A stretch of DNA of 64,000 bases from JAJFUI01 sp039698035 (GTDB taxonomy: Bacteria; Planctomycetota; Planctomycetia; Pirellulales; Thermoguttaceae): assembly GCA_039698035.1 (NCBI GenBank), contig JBDKSW010000003.1:124001-188000 (forward strand). Reading direction: 5' to 3'. A model generated the notes under the pieces. It made no database searches. It was not told the DNA's origin and worked only from the letters and a program-made list of their open reading frames with translations. Shown piece after piece: positions 52,273 through 61,142 of the stretch; position 1 is the first letter of the stretch, and each line of letters starts with the position of its first letter. A program made the translations under genes and the position numbers.

Positions 52273-52512
52273 TCAGGATGCGGGTCCCGGCGCGTAGGTC
52301 GGCGTGCCAGGCGTCACGACGGGCGTTGTCGCCGTCGTCGCTCCGGCGCAAGGATCGCAAGGACTGTAGGTTGGGCAGGCGCTTGGGCACGGGGCGACCG
52401 TCTGCGTGCAGCCCTGGTTCTGCGGGCCGCGCCACAGGCAATTCCAGAACCGGCATCCCGCCACGCCGCACAGCAGCGTTCCGAGAACCGCTATTGTCAG
52501 TAGCCTCTTCAT
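52273..52512 (-). CDS. Small Cys-rich lipoprotein (tandem copy 2)
   Basis: A 79-residue lipoprotein (MKRLLTIAVLGTLLCGVAGC) with CRFWNCLWRG and a Cys/Pro-rich tail (CPSACPTYSPCDPCAG). Its start ATG 52512 follows a GAGATACGAGGA-type region. It is the paralogue of the gene 23 bases downstream, a tandem duplication that has diverged except at the signal and GCR motif. Confidence 0.75.
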   Translation of the reverse strand: MKRLLTIAVLGTLLCGVAGCRFWNCLWRGPQNQGCTQTVAPCPSACPTYSPCDPCAGATTATTPVVTPGTPTYAPGPAS

Positions 52513-52730
52513 TCCTCGTATCTCCCATCCAAACGGTATCTTTCGATCGCCAGACTTCTCGCCAAGCAACTCTACACCAGGATCGATGATGTGCAAATCA
52601 AACGACGTTTTTTCTGTGAAACACCCATGTTGTCATTTTTCCACACATTCGTTGATTGCAGGCTACAATTGTGGTGAGCCAAGGCGAGTTTACCTTCCGT
52701 CACGGATAGGCCGGTCGGGCAGCCCACAGC

Positions 52731-53777
52731 ATGCGCATGGATCGCCAATTGTCGAAAAGATCGCGTCGCCGCTTGGGATTTGGCAGCCCGATCGCTCACG
52801 CATCCCTTGTGGCATTGGCCGCATGGCTGGGCGTGACGGCCGCTCGCGCCGCCGAGCAACCGATTTGGATTCTGGACACGCGCTGCGTCAATGGGTGCGG
52901 CGAACCCAACGAGGTCGTTGAGCAGATTCAGCACGAGCGGCTCGACGCGGACTGTTGCCGGCGCGCGACCGACGCCCAAGACTTCCGTGCGGCGCAAGAA
53001 GTCACGACGCCAATGGTTGTCTTCGTCCACGGGAACAACACGGACGCCGATCAGGCGCTGACCAAGGGTCTCTACGTTTACAACACGATTCGCTTGCAAG
53101 CGGGCGACAAGCCATTCCGCTTTGTCATCTGGTCGTGGCCCGCCGACCGGTTCTTCGGCATCCTCAATCGCGGGAGCACTCGGGCAAAGGCCGAGGAGTG
53201 CGACACGGAGAGCTACTATCTGGCGGCATGGCTTAATCGTCTCGCGCCGGGCACGCGGATTTGCCTGGCCGGGCACAGCTTTGGTCCGCGGATCATCACC
53301 GGCGCGTTGCACCTGCTGGCCGGCGGCCCCTTGGCTTGCCGAGCGATGCCGGAAGCAACGGTCGCGGCCTGGAAAGGCGGAAAACGCAATCCGGTGCGAA
53401 CCGTGCTGATGGCTGCCGCGCTCGATGCCGATTGGCTTGCGCCGGACGGCCGCCACGGGCTGGCGCCGTCGATCGCCGACCGCATGCTGATCACGTGCAA
53501 CGATCGGGATCGCATCTTGCGATACTACCCGAGGCTGTGGCATCGCCAGAGTTCCGAAGCGCTTGGGCTTGTCGGTCCTTGCGGCGTCGATTGCCTTGAG
53601 CACGTCGAGACCATCGACGTAAGCGGCGAGGTCGGCCGGTTTCACGATTGGCGTGACTATGCCTTCACGCCCGAGGTCCGCTGCCGCTGGACCGAGTATG
53701 CGTTTCTCGATGAGCCGAGCGAGGAGGCCGCCAAAGAGAAGGCGTCTGGCGGGTCACGCGACGGCGATGCACCCTAG
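52731..53777 (+). CDS. Exported alpha/beta-hydrolase-like protein
   Basis: A 348-residue protein with an N-terminal signal (LVALAAWLGVTAARAA) and an alpha/beta-hydrolase core. It has VVFVHGNNTDADQAL, a nucleophile elbow GHSFGPRI (Ser about residue 183) and a later Asp/His-bearing region. The pattern is close to the DUF900/esterase-like group. Function may be a lipase or esterase at the envelope. Its 3' end overlaps the convergent CpsD-like gene by 24 bases. ATG 52731 is one of several candidate starts. Confidence 0.75.
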   Translation: MRMDRQLSKRSRRRLGFGSPIAHASLVALAAWLGVTAARAAEQPIWILDTRCVNGCGEPNEVVEQIQHERLDADCCRRATDAQDFRAAQEVTTPMVVFVHGNNTDADQALTKGLYVYNTIRLQAGDKPFRFVIWSWPADRFFGILNRGSTRAKAEECDTESYYLAAWLNRLAPGTRICLAGHSFGPRIITGALHLLAGGPLACRAMPEATVAAWKGGKRNPVRTVLMAAALDADWLAPDGRHGLAPSIADRMLITCNDRDRILRYYPRLWHRQSSEALGLVGPCGVDCLEHVETIDVSGEVGRFHDWRDYAFTPEVRCRWTEYAFLDEPSEEAAKEKASGGSRDGDAP

Positions 53778-54494
53778 CAGACGGCCGCCGCACGCGGGGA
53801 TGATCTGGCTGGCCGCCACGACGGCCCGGCGCGACGTATGGCCCAGTCGCACCACGACAAAGACGCCGTCACAATGACCGAGCGTTTGCGCTGTCTCGGA
53901 TTGTTCCAACGAGGCACAGTCGAAGAGGGTCAGTTGCCACCGCTCGCGGAGGCTTGCGATCCAGGCGTCGTTGTGCCAGGGGCAGTCGGGCTGCGGCGTT
54001 GCGCTGGTTGACAGGACGCTGAGCCCTGGAACGGTGGTTGGCCAAACAAGGCCCCGGTTGTCGGACAACGTTTCGGGCGGCGCAGTGGTCGTGACGTTGG
54101 CCTCGGCCAGTCGCGCGATCAGCCCACGGCCGCGGGCGTCGGCATCGACCACCAAGAGGCCGCCCGGCGTTCGTTGGGCCAATTCTCGCGCGAGCTCGAT
54201 CACGAGACTCGTTTTTCCATCGGCGTCGTTTGGGCTTGTGACGGCCAAGACGGACGGCCGATCGCCGGGCAGACGCCAGCGAATCGATTGGGCCAATTCG
54301 GCCACGGCGTGGGCCGTCTGGGGCCGTTCGGACTCGGGCCAAGCCAGACGCGGTCCGTCGTCGCCGTTGCAGCTTGCCTTCGGTTCGTCGACTTCGGGAA
54401 AGGCAAACCGAACGCCCGCATCCTCGATGCAGGGCATTGGAACGATCAGCGGGGCGATTCGGTCCGTCGTCGACTCCACCAATGTCTGAGTCAT
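53754..54494 (-). CDS. CpsD/BY-kinase-like P-loop protein
   Basis: A 246-residue MinD/CpsD-type NTPase. It has a Walker A-like VTSPNDADGKTSLVIELA (residues 102-119), which lacks the usual GEGKS wording, and a Walker A' strand LLVVDADARGRGL. The final SLEQSETAQTLGHCDGVFVVVRLG matches the CpsD fold. No C-terminal Tyr cluster is present, so autokinase activity is doubtful. It is the last gene of the 57352-53754 operon with an ExeA-like ATPase and a Wzz-like protein. Confidence 0.8.
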   Translation of the reverse strand: MTQTLVESTTDRIAPLIVPMPCIEDAGVRFAFPEVDEPKASCNGDDGPRLAWPESERPQTAHAVAELAQSIRWRLPGDRPSVLAVTSPNDADGKTSLVIELARELAQRTPGGLLVVDADARGRGLIARLAEANVTTTAPPETLSDNRGLVWPTTVPGLSVLSTSATPQPDCPWHNDAWIASLRERWQLTLFDCASLEQSETAQTLGHCDGVFVVVRLGHTSRRAVVAASQIIPACGGRLLGCIAVA

Positions 54495-54501
54495 GAGACC
54501 T

Positions 54502-55956
54502 CTAACCTCGACGCAGCCGGGCGAAGAGCTGTCGATACTGTTGCGGAGGCGTGGTTCTGGGGGCCCGCGGCTCCTCGTCCACGATGGCAACGCTCGTCTC
54601 GACAGTCGCCGCAGCCGCGGGCTCTTGGGTGGGCACGGCCGCCGCCCGGTTGCGGGCGGACGCCTCGGCCAGCACGTTTCTGGCCGGCGGGGAAACGGGG
54701 ACTCGCGGTTCGAGCTTGATTTCCTGTCTCGGCGGCAGGGGCATCCCAAACGGCAGCGATTCGGACACGGGCGGGGTTTGGGCAGGTCGGCCGACCTGAC
54801 TGCGCCAGGCCCCGGCATACCGATCGGCGACCACTTCTTCCTGCTCGAACGCCTCGCGGAAGGGGTGAGGCGTCTCGTCGAAACAGAGCTCGACCTCGGG
54901 ACCGATCGAGCCGGCCGGCTGGAAGTCGTCCTCCGTTTCGGCCAACAGTTGTTCAATGCGATGGATTTGCACCGCCGGCTCGGCGGCCTCGGTCGGCATT
55001 TCCTGGTCGTCAAGCTGGGTCACGCGGAAAACGCCTGGGGTCGGGGACGCGGCATGGCTTGCATCGTCGTCCGAATCGTCGAGCGAGCCGAACTCGATCA
55101 CGCCGCCGGCGCCGGATTCCTCGGTTGGCTGGGCGTTAGGCGGCGCGGGCAACTGTTGCAAGTCGGCCCAGGCCTCTTCGGCGCGTGCGGGCGGAATGAC
55201 CTTCTGACCGTCCGCGTAGGCCAGCAGCAGCGCATGATCGCACACTTGGTTGATCAGACGGACGACGCCGCCGGTGGCCTGAAACACGCATTGGCAGGTG
55301 GCCTCGGGAAAGATCGAATCGCCCTGAGCGCCGGCCCAGTTGATTTGCGATTGGATGTAGTCCTTCGTCTCGCCACGGCTCAATGGTTCGAGATAGCAAC
55401 GGGCGCTGAGCCGCTGATTGAGGGAATCGAGCTTCGGGCTGGCCAGCCGCTCTTCGAGGGCCGGACCGCCGGCCAACACCAGCCGGACCAGCGGCTGGCC
55501 GGCTCGCGTCAGATTGCTCAAGAGGCGAATTTCTTCCAAAAGGCGCAACGGCAGCGTTTGGGCCTCATCGGCCAGGAGGAGCATGCCGCGAGGGCTGCCA
55601 TCGCCGATGGTCAGATAATCGACGACGGCGAGGCGCAGTTCGCCTTCGTCCATGCCGCGGTACGCCCGGCCCAAGTCGTACAGGATCGCCTGGTACAAGG
55701 CTCGCCGGGTGCTCAGGCGGCCGCTGTTGAGCATGGCCACCTGGAGGGTGCGTCGCGACTGCTCGGCCACCAACATGCACAGGAGCGTCTTGCCGGTTCC
55801 GGCCGGTCCGATGACGAGGCCGGCGCCTTCGCCGCGTTCGACGCAGCGGACCAACGTTGTCCGAGCGCTTTCGATCGAGGCGGCAGGAAAGTAACGATCC
55901 ACCTGGGGCGCCGAGCAAAACGGGCGTCTGCTGAATCCGAAACAAGCGTCGTACAT
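54502..55956 (-). CDS. ExeA/GspA-like AAA ATPase with C-terminal extension
   Basis: A 484-residue protein whose first 270 residues are a typical ExeA-like AAA ATPase. It starts MYDACFGFSRRPF, has Walker A GPAGTGKT (50-57), Walker B MLLLADEAQTLP, sensor NLTRAGQPLVRLVLAG and RLSARCYLEPL. The C-terminal half is Pro/Glu-rich and disordered. In XrtA/PEP-CTERM loci an ATPase of this type accompanies Wzz-like and CpsD-like proteins. A GTG at 55962 would add two residues; ATG 55956 is preferred. Confidence 0.9.
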   Translation of the reverse strand: MYDACFGFSRRPFCSAPQVDRYFPAASIESARTTLVRCVERGEGAGLVIGPAGTGKTLLCMLVAEQSRRTLQVAMLNSGRLSTRRALYQAILYDLGRAYRGMDEGELRLAVVDYLTIGDGSPRGMLLLADEAQTLPLRLLEEIRLLSNLTRAGQPLVRLVLAGGPALEERLASPKLDSLNQRLSARCYLEPLSRGETKDYIQSQINWAGAQGDSIFPEATCQCVFQATGGVVRLINQVCDHALLLAYADGQKVIPPARAEEAWADLQQLPAPPNAQPTEESGAGGVIEFGSLDDSDDDASHAASPTPGVFRVTQLDDQEMPTEAAEPAVQIHRIEQLLAETEDDFQPAGSIGPEVELCFDETPHPFREAFEQEEVVADRYAGAWRSQVGRPAQTPPVSESLPFGMPLPPRQEIKLEPRVPVSPPARNVLAEASARNRAAAVPTQEPAAAATVETSVAIVDEEPRAPRTTPPQQYRQLFARLRRG

Positions 55957-56125
55957 CGTCACTCTTTCCAGCTATTCGAGAGTGTCTTGAAATGCGTCGC
56001 GCCCTCGGCAAGGGGGCCCGGCGGCGTGACGCGGACAGCGCACGGTCGCGCCGTCCTGGGATTTTCCCATTCCATCCATTCGGCACGCGCCAGATGACGG
56101 AATAAATGGTCTGACGGCTGGCGGG

Positions 56126-57352
56126 TCAAATCCCCAACACGCCCCACATCGCCACCAGGGGCGTGGCAACGATCAGAGAGAACCCCACCATTAGGGAGAC
56201 TCTGCGAAGTCGTCGCCGTGCGGCGACCCTAACGATTGCGGGAACTGGGTCGTAGGAGGGCATCACACCGATGACGGACTCGCCCAGATCGGATCGGATT
56301 TGGGCGACGTCCAGCTCGGGCAACTCGATGCGACTTGCAAAGGTCACGAAGCCTGCACCGAAACCCATCGCCAGGGCCGCTGCGGCCGCGGTGGCCAGCA
56401 GACGCCAACGGCCGTAATCGACCGCCGAGAGATTCTCGACCACCTTGGCCCGTTCGACGGCATAGGGGGAGCCGGCCGCGTGCGCCGCCACGGTCTGCTT
56501 CAGGATGCGTTCCGCTTGCTCGGAGTCGCGTCGGGCGTCGGCGACGGCCTCGATCGCCGCATCCAGCCGAGGCTTTTGCCTGGCCTGCTCGGCGCGGTCC
56601 TTGCCGGACTCATCACGATCCGCGCGACGGGCCTTTTCCATTGCCCCGGCCGATGCACTGGCGGCCCGCGAATCGGGTATTTGCCGCCGGGTGACGGCCA
56701 ACTGCTGTTCGACGGCCTCGATGCGGTGTGCCACGTCTTGCACGGCCGGGTGCGCCGGGGTGCGTTTTTCCAGCAGATCGTCGTAACGACGGCGAAGCTC
56801 CGAGCGTTCCTGATTCAGAGCGACCCATTCGGGATTGTCCACGAGTCGGGGGCCGGCCGTCGCCGACGGCTCGGTCGCGGTTTGCGGCGGCGTGGAGCGG
56901 GCGGCCAATAGTTGACGAAGCGATGTCAGATCGGACTCGCACTTGGCCAGGCGCCGGTGTGCGGCGACTGCTTTTTGCCGAGCCTCTGCGCAGGCCGAAT
57001 CGATGGCCTTTTGCCATGCGGCCCGTTGACAAGTGACATGGGCCTCGGCCAAGCGGTCAGCGGCCTGCGCCGCGCGGTCCGAGTCGGTGTCTGAAACGAC
57101 GAACGGCACTCGGTGAACCGTTGGCGGACGATGTTGAATCGGGTCGGCCTGCGGCGTTTCGCCCGGCGAGCGGTCTAGGGCGTAGGCCGTCGCCGTAAAT
57201 GGGGGGACGGTTTTGACAGGCGTCCATCGGGGATAGCCCCAGCGGAAGACCCCCACGCCGGTGAGGGCCGCGATCAGGAGGCAGAGCACGATCGGCGTTC
57301 CGACCGATGATCGGCGAACGGTCAGCGATCGTTGCCATCCTGGCTTTCGCAT
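56126..57352 (-). CDS. Wzz/chain-length-determinant-like membrane protein
   Basis: A 408-residue protein with a transmembrane helix near residues 20-40, a long coiled-coil middle (ECRxx, RRRYDDLLEKRTPAHPAVQDVAHRIEAVEQQL) and two C-terminal helices (around 320-345 and 385-405). This is the Wzz/GNVR topology of polysaccharide co-polymerases. AAGGA precedes ATG 57352. It begins the three-gene operon that continues with the ExeA-like and CpsD-like genes. Target polymer unknown. Confidence 0.82.
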   Translation of the reverse strand: MRKPGWQRSLTVRRSSVGTPIVLCLLIAALTGVGVFRWGYPRWTPVKTVPPFTATAYALDRSPGETPQADPIQHRPPTVHRVPFVVSDTDSDRAAQAADRLAEAHVTCQRAAWQKAIDSACAEARQKAVAAHRRLAKCESDLTSLRQLLAARSTPPQTATEPSATAGPRLVDNPEWVALNQERSELRRRYDDLLEKRTPAHPAVQDVAHRIEAVEQQLAVTRRQIPDSRAASASAGAMEKARRADRDESGKDRAEQARQKPRLDAAIEAVADARRDSEQAERILKQTVAAHAAGSPYAVERAKVVENLSAVDYGRWRLLATAAAAALAMGFGAGFVTFASRIELPELDVAQIRSDLGESVIGVMPSYDPVPAIVRVAARRRLRRVSLMVGFSLIVATPLVAMWGVLGI

Positions 57353-57453
57353 TGCGCGGTCCTTCAGCGCAGACTCTCCCAAGGTCTTTATCGGCCGTCG
57401 AGGGCCGATGTCTTCGGCCAAGTGGCGTTGGGGAAACGCACCGAGCGGCCACT

Positions 57454-57482
57454 TTTCCACTGGGCCGTGGATTTGTTAGAAT
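57454..57482 (+). promoter_or_regulatory. Putative ahcY promoter
   Basis: TTTCCA (57454-57459) and TAGAAT (57477-57482), spacer 17. The predicted leader to the GTG start at 57530 is about 41 bases. Confidence 0.45.
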
Positions 57483-57529
57483 GGTGATTCTTCAATCGTT
57501 GTGGAATCGCCCCCCCTAGGAGCCAGACC

Positions 57530-58846
57530 GTGCCCAAAGTCGAAACGAAGCTGCCATACAAAGTCGCCGACCTGTCGCTGGCCGATTGGGGTCGCAAGGA
57601 AATCCAACTGGCCGAGCGTGAGATGCCTGGCCTCATGGCCCTGCGGCGCAAGTATGGCAAGACCAAGCCGTTGGCGGGCGTCCGCGTGGCCGGCTGTCTG
57701 CACATGACCATTCAGACGGCCGTTCTGATCGAGACCCTCAAGGAGCTTGGCGCCGAGGTGCAGTGGAGCAGTTGCAACAAGTTTTCGACGCAGGACCACG
57801 CCGCCGCAGCGATAGCCGCCACGGGGGTGCCTGTCTACGCCTGGAAGGGCGAGACCGATGCGGACTACGATTGGTGCATCGAGCAGACGCTCTACTTCCC
57901 GGATGGCCAGCCGCTGAACATGATCGTCGATGACGGCGGCGACCTGACGGCCATTGTCCACGGCCCGAAGTATCGCCAACTGCTTTCTGGCATCCGCGGC
58001 CTCTCGGAAGAGACGACTACGGGCGTCCACCGGCTGTATCAGATGCACGAGCGCGGCGAGCTGGGCATCCCGGCGATGAACGTCAACGACTCGGTCACGA
58101 AGAGCAAGTTTGACAACTTGTATGGGTGCCGCGAGTCGCTGGCCGACGGCATCAAGCGGGCGACCGACATCATGGTGGCCGGCAAGGTGGTCGTCATCTG
58201 CGGCTACGGCGACGTGGGGAAGGGCTGTGCCCACTCGATGCGGTCCTACGGCGCCCGGGTGCTCGTCACCGAGATCGACCCGATCTGCGCGCTGCAGGCG
58301 GCGATGGAAGGCTACGAAGTGACGACGATGGACGAGGCCGCCTCGCGTGGCAACATCTTCGTCACCTGCACGGGTTGCCGCGACATTATCACGGCCAAAC
58401 ACATGCAGGAGATGCCCGAGGACGCCATCGTCTGCAACATTGGGCACTTCGACCTGGAGATTGACGTGGCCGGATTGCAGAAGCTGCCTGGCGTCAAGCA
58501 TGTGAACATCAAGCCGCTGGTGGACCGGTACACGCTGTCCAGCGGCCGCTCGATCATCCTGCTGGCCGAGGGGCGGCTGGTGAACCTTGGCTGTGCGACG
58601 GGCCATCCGTCGTTCGTCATGTCGAACTCGTTCACCAACCAGGTGATCGCCCAGATTGCCCTGTGGACCGAGTCGGACAAGTACCCGATCGGCGTCTACA
58701 CGCTGCCGAAGCACCTCGACGAGGAAGTTGCCCGGCTGCACCTCGAGCAGCTCGGCGTGAAGCTAACCAAGCTGACGCAAGCCCAGGCCGAGTACCTTGG
58801 CATTCCGGTGAGCGGGCCGTTCAAGCCGGAATACTATCGCTATTAG
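57530..58846 (+). CDS. ahcY: S-adenosylhomocysteine hydrolase
   Basis: The 438-residue enzyme starts at GTG 57530 with AGGAG seven bases upstream. It hydrolyses SAH to adenosine and homocysteine. Signatures are CLHMTIQTAVLIETL, SSCNKFSTQDHAAAAI, the NAD loop VVICGYGDVGKGCA, TEIDPICALQAAMEGYEV, TGCRDII, NIGHFDLEID and the C-terminal Lys-Tyr ending FKPEYYRY. Length and motifs are full. No SAH riboswitch was recognised upstream. Confidence 0.97.
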   Translation: MPKVETKLPYKVADLSLADWGRKEIQLAEREMPGLMALRRKYGKTKPLAGVRVAGCLHMTIQTAVLIETLKELGAEVQWSSCNKFSTQDHAAAAIAATGVPVYAWKGETDADYDWCIEQTLYFPDGQPLNMIVDDGGDLTAIVHGPKYRQLLSGIRGLSEETTTGVHRLYQMHERGELGIPAMNVNDSVTKSKFDNLYGCRESLADGIKRATDIMVAGKVVVICGYGDVGKGCAHSMRSYGARVLVTEIDPICALQAAMEGYEVTTMDEAASRGNIFVTCTGCRDIITAKHMQEMPEDAIVCNIGHFDLEIDVAGLQKLPGVKHVNIKPLVDRYTLSSGRSIILLAEGRLVNLGCATGHPSFVMSNSFTNQVIAQIALWTESDKYPIGVYTLPKHLDEEVARLHLEQLGVKLTKLTQAQAEYLGIPVSGPFKPEYYRY

Positions 58847-58897
58847 TAGCTAGTGGTTAGTGGCGAGTGGCTAGAGCCGAAAACCGGTCGACGGCCT

Positions 58898-58923
58898 CGT
58901 TCCCACGCTCCCGCGTGGGAACG
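58898..58923. repeat. REP-like inverted repeat
   Basis: CGTTCCCACGC (58898-58908) and GCGTGGGAACG (58913-58923) are perfect 11-base arms around TCCC. The GTTCCC...GGGAAC core resembles the repeat at 6288-6314. It follows ahcY by about 50 bases. Confidence 0.7.
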
Positions 58924-59004
58924 CACTAACCGGACGCTCCTGGGTCCCCAACGGCTGTGGTAAACTACAGGAGGCGGAAGTCGGTCCGAGAAGTGGAGGG
59001 AATC

Positions 59005-59262
59005 ATGAACGTCGTGCTGCATGGGACTGTCCACGGCCGAACGGTCGAATTGGATGACGACCCGGGAATCGAAGACAACCGCGTTGTCGAAGTGATTCTG
59101 CGGACCAAGCAGTTGCCGGGGCCTCCGCCGGCCTGGAAGCCTGGAAGCACGGAAACGGCTGCGGGGATGCTGGCGGATGCCTGGACGCCCGAGGATGACC
59201 GGATTCATAACGAAATCCACGAAGAGCGCGGGCGGTCGGTGTTTCGGGAGATTGCGGAATGA
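59005..59262 (+). CDS. VapB-like antitoxin
   Basis: An 85-residue protein with an N-terminal strand-rich part (VVLHGTVHGRTVELDDDPGI) typical of AbrB/AF2212-like antitoxin domains and an acidic helical tail. Its stop overlaps the start of the PIN toxin gene (ATGA, 59259-59262). GGAGGG precedes ATG 59005. The overlap and order are those of VapBC operons. Confidence 0.82.
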   Translation: MNVVLHGTVHGRTVELDDDPGIEDNRVVEVILRTKQLPGPPPAWKPGSTETAAGMLADAWTPEDDRIHNEIHEERGRSVFREIAE

Positions 59263-59660
59263 GCTATCTGCTCGACACGAACATTCTCTCGGCCCACCTG
59301 CGCCGTCCGGCCGGGCTGCAACACCGTTTCATGCAACACTCCGGCCGGCTCTATACATCCAGTGTCGCATTGGCGGAGTTGTACGACTGGGCCTACCGAC
59401 GGCCCGACTCCGCCGCTGCACTGGCTGCTGTGGATAAAATGCTGCTCTACGAGGTCGCCACGATCGAGTTTGACAGCGATTGCGCCAAGGAATGTGGCAG
59501 GCTTCGGGCGGAACTTCGCCAGCAGGGGATCGGCATCGCCGCAATGGATCTCCTGATCGGGACCGTCGCCCTGCTGTTTGACCTGACGTTGGTCACCCAC
59601 AATACCAAGGACTTCCAGAACATCCCCGGCCTTCGGCTGGAGGACTGGTTGACGCAATGA
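59259..59660 (+). CDS. vapC: PIN-domain toxin (VapC)
   Basis: The 133-residue PIN nuclease has YLLDTNILSAHLR with the first acidic Asp, LAELYDWAYRR with the second, and an IAAMDLLIGTVALLFDLTLVTHNTKDF segment with the remaining acidic residues. The four-Asp/Glu Mg site is intact, so an active tRNA/RNA nuclease is expected. It is the best-preserved toxin in this patch. Confidence 0.93.
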   Translation: MSYLLDTNILSAHLRRPAGLQHRFMQHSGRLYTSSVALAELYDWAYRRPDSAAALAAVDKMLLYEVATIEFDSDCAKECGRLRAELRQQGIGIAAMDLLIGTVALLFDLTLVTHNTKDFQNIPGLRLEDWLTQ

Positions 59661-59743
59661 CACCGCGACTCGCCAGTTCTCTCGGCGAAAGGGAGACGCT
59701 CGCGCCCTCTCACCCAAAATCCCATTACGAGAGGATCCGCGCA

Positions 59744-60238
59744 ATGTTGAAGCCAGCCAGTCTTCCTGCTGTGCTGGTTGTTGCCAGTCTCTTGTTTGTC
59801 ATGGATGCCTTGATGGTGAATGTTGTCTTCCTGTCATTGCTGACTGCAATCTTTCAATTGGTGGTGGGGCTTCCGCTTTTGTATCTGCGGCAAGATGAAC
59901 GACGCAAAAGACTCAGGAATGTCTGCATCTTTCTGGGCACGTTTGTCATGGCCGTCGCCATGGTCAACGTGAATGCGTATATCGCTCCATTGCACGCTGA
60001 TAGACTTATCAAGGCCATCGAAAGCTATCGGGCGGCAAATGGGGTTTACCCGCAGAAACTCGATGACCTCGTGCCGACATTCATCGACCATGTGCCATAC
60101 GCCCAGTACACAATCATGGGCGTATTCTTCTACGTGAGGGGTGGCACCAAAGAGCCGCCCGTGCTCTGGTACAATCCTCACGGAATGGACCATCGCACCT
60201 ACTATTTCAAAACCAAGGACTGGCATTATTTGGGCTGA
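59744..60238 (+). CDS. Membrane protein with pseudopilin-like C-terminus
   Basis: A 164-residue protein with three hydrophobic helices (residues 5-90) and a C-terminal periplasmic part containing DRLIKAIESYRAANGVYPQKLDDLVPTFIDHVP. That is the type II secretion GspG-like motif after the membrane helix. AGAGGA supports ATG 59744. It sits between two toxin-antitoxin units and is of unknown function. Confidence 0.7.
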   Translation: MLKPASLPAVLVVASLLFVMDALMVNVVFLSLLTAIFQLVVGLPLLYLRQDERRKRLRNVCIFLGTFVMAVAMVNVNAYIAPLHADRLIKAIESYRAANGVYPQKLDDLVPTFIDHVPYAQYTIMGVFFYVRGGTKEPPVLWYNPHGMDHRTYYFKTKDWHYLG

Positions 60239-60479
60239 CCAAGCTTTGAAAGGCCATTAGGCCGAGTCGCGGACCTGCCGGATACGGATGTCCTGGCCTG
60301 GGAAGGTGGGCGATGAGTTCCAACTCTCCGCCGAGGGTGCTCATCAGGCGTTGCAGAGTGCTGACCTGAATATCGCTTTGCGACTCCATGCGTGAAAGGG
60401 TCGGCTGCCAAACGCCCAGATTAACCACCTCTTCGGCGACTTGGCTATACACCGACCGCGTGGTAAAATCAAGGGGCAC
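60207..60479 (-). pseudogene. XRE-family antitoxin remnant
   Basis: The 90-residue frame contains YSQVAEEVVNLGVWQPTLSRMESQSDIQVSTLQRLMSTLGGELELIAH, closely matching the core and C-terminus of HigA/XRE antitoxins. Helix 1 is missing and the start is an unusual GTG with unrelated residues before it. Part of the helix-turn-helix is altered (YSQ for LTQ, VVNLGV). It looks degenerate. Confidence 0.6.
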
Positions 60480-60496
60480 ACTGATGCGGCCGTGAC

Positions 60497-60694
60497 ATGA
60501 CTTCTATCCGCGTTGAGACCACGATCCAGTCCGACGGCGTGCTCCACATAGCCGATCTTCCGTGCCATCGCGGAGACCGGGTGGAGGCGATCATCCTGCT
60601 CCCCGAGGAGGCGGATGAGGAAGGACGAGAGGCTGCCCGCGAAAGGTTCCTGGCTATCTCGCGGGAGTCCACTTTCAGATCCATCGGTCCTTAA
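60497..60694 (+). CDS. Small antitoxin-like protein
   Basis: A 65-residue protein (IRVETTIQSDGVLHIADLPCHRGDRVEAIILLPEE) with an AbrB/VapB-like strand-rich N-terminus and an Arg-rich tail. It lies 20 bases before a VapC gene that is broken by a stop codon. It is probably the antitoxin of that pair. Confidence 0.7.
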   Translation: MTSIRVETTIQSDGVLHIADLPCHRGDRVEAIILLPEEADEEGREAARERFLAISRESTFRSIGP

Positions 60695-60714
60695 TCCGTC
60701 ACGGGAAGAGTTGC

Positions 60715-61125
60715 ATGAACGCGATTGACACGAACGTATGGATTTGCAGCCACGATCAACGTGACGTCAGGAAGCAAGAGATTGCACAGCAACTCATTCG
60801 GACCACCAAACCGCTTTGGCTGTTGTGACAGGTAGGTTGCGAGTTCATTGCGGCGGCGAGAAAGCTTGAGCCTCTCGGTTTCACTCAGGAGCAGGCATGG
60901 CAGTCGCTTTCAGCCATGCAAAGGATGGCAAACGCCATTCTCTTACGAACCCCAGAATTGTGGCTTGGATGCCAAGAGATTCAGCAACGGTTCGGCGTCC
61001 ACTATTGGGACGCGCTGATTGTTGCCGCTTGCATCCATTCGGAGGTGAAGACACTGTACTCGGAGGACGTTCCTGAGCGCGGTTACAATGGCCTGCGGGT
61101 GGTGAACCCCTTCGCCGCGGGCTGA
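60715..61125 (+). pseudogene. vapC: vapC-like PIN toxin with in-frame stop
   Basis: The frame starts NAIDTNVWIC with the PIN Asp, then reads LWLL, a stop TGA at 60826-60828, and QVGCEFIAAARKLEPLGF and HYWDALIVAACIHSEVKTLYSEDV. The part after the stop fits VapC perfectly in the same frame. The stop is where other homologues have Trp (LLWQVxCEF), consistent with a TGG to TGA nonsense mutation. Without read-through the toxin is inactive. Confidence 0.85.
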
Positions 61126-61142
61126 TCGCCGAGCGTTAAGCG

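Noticed and set aside
57353..57529. Possible SAH riboswitch before ahcY
   Set aside because: The leader after the likely promoter is only about 41 bases and lacks the conserved core.
60715..61125. TGA read as Trp or selenocysteine in the broken vapC
   Set aside because: TGA ends many intact genes in the window, and no selenocysteine element is visible. A nonsense mutation is simpler.
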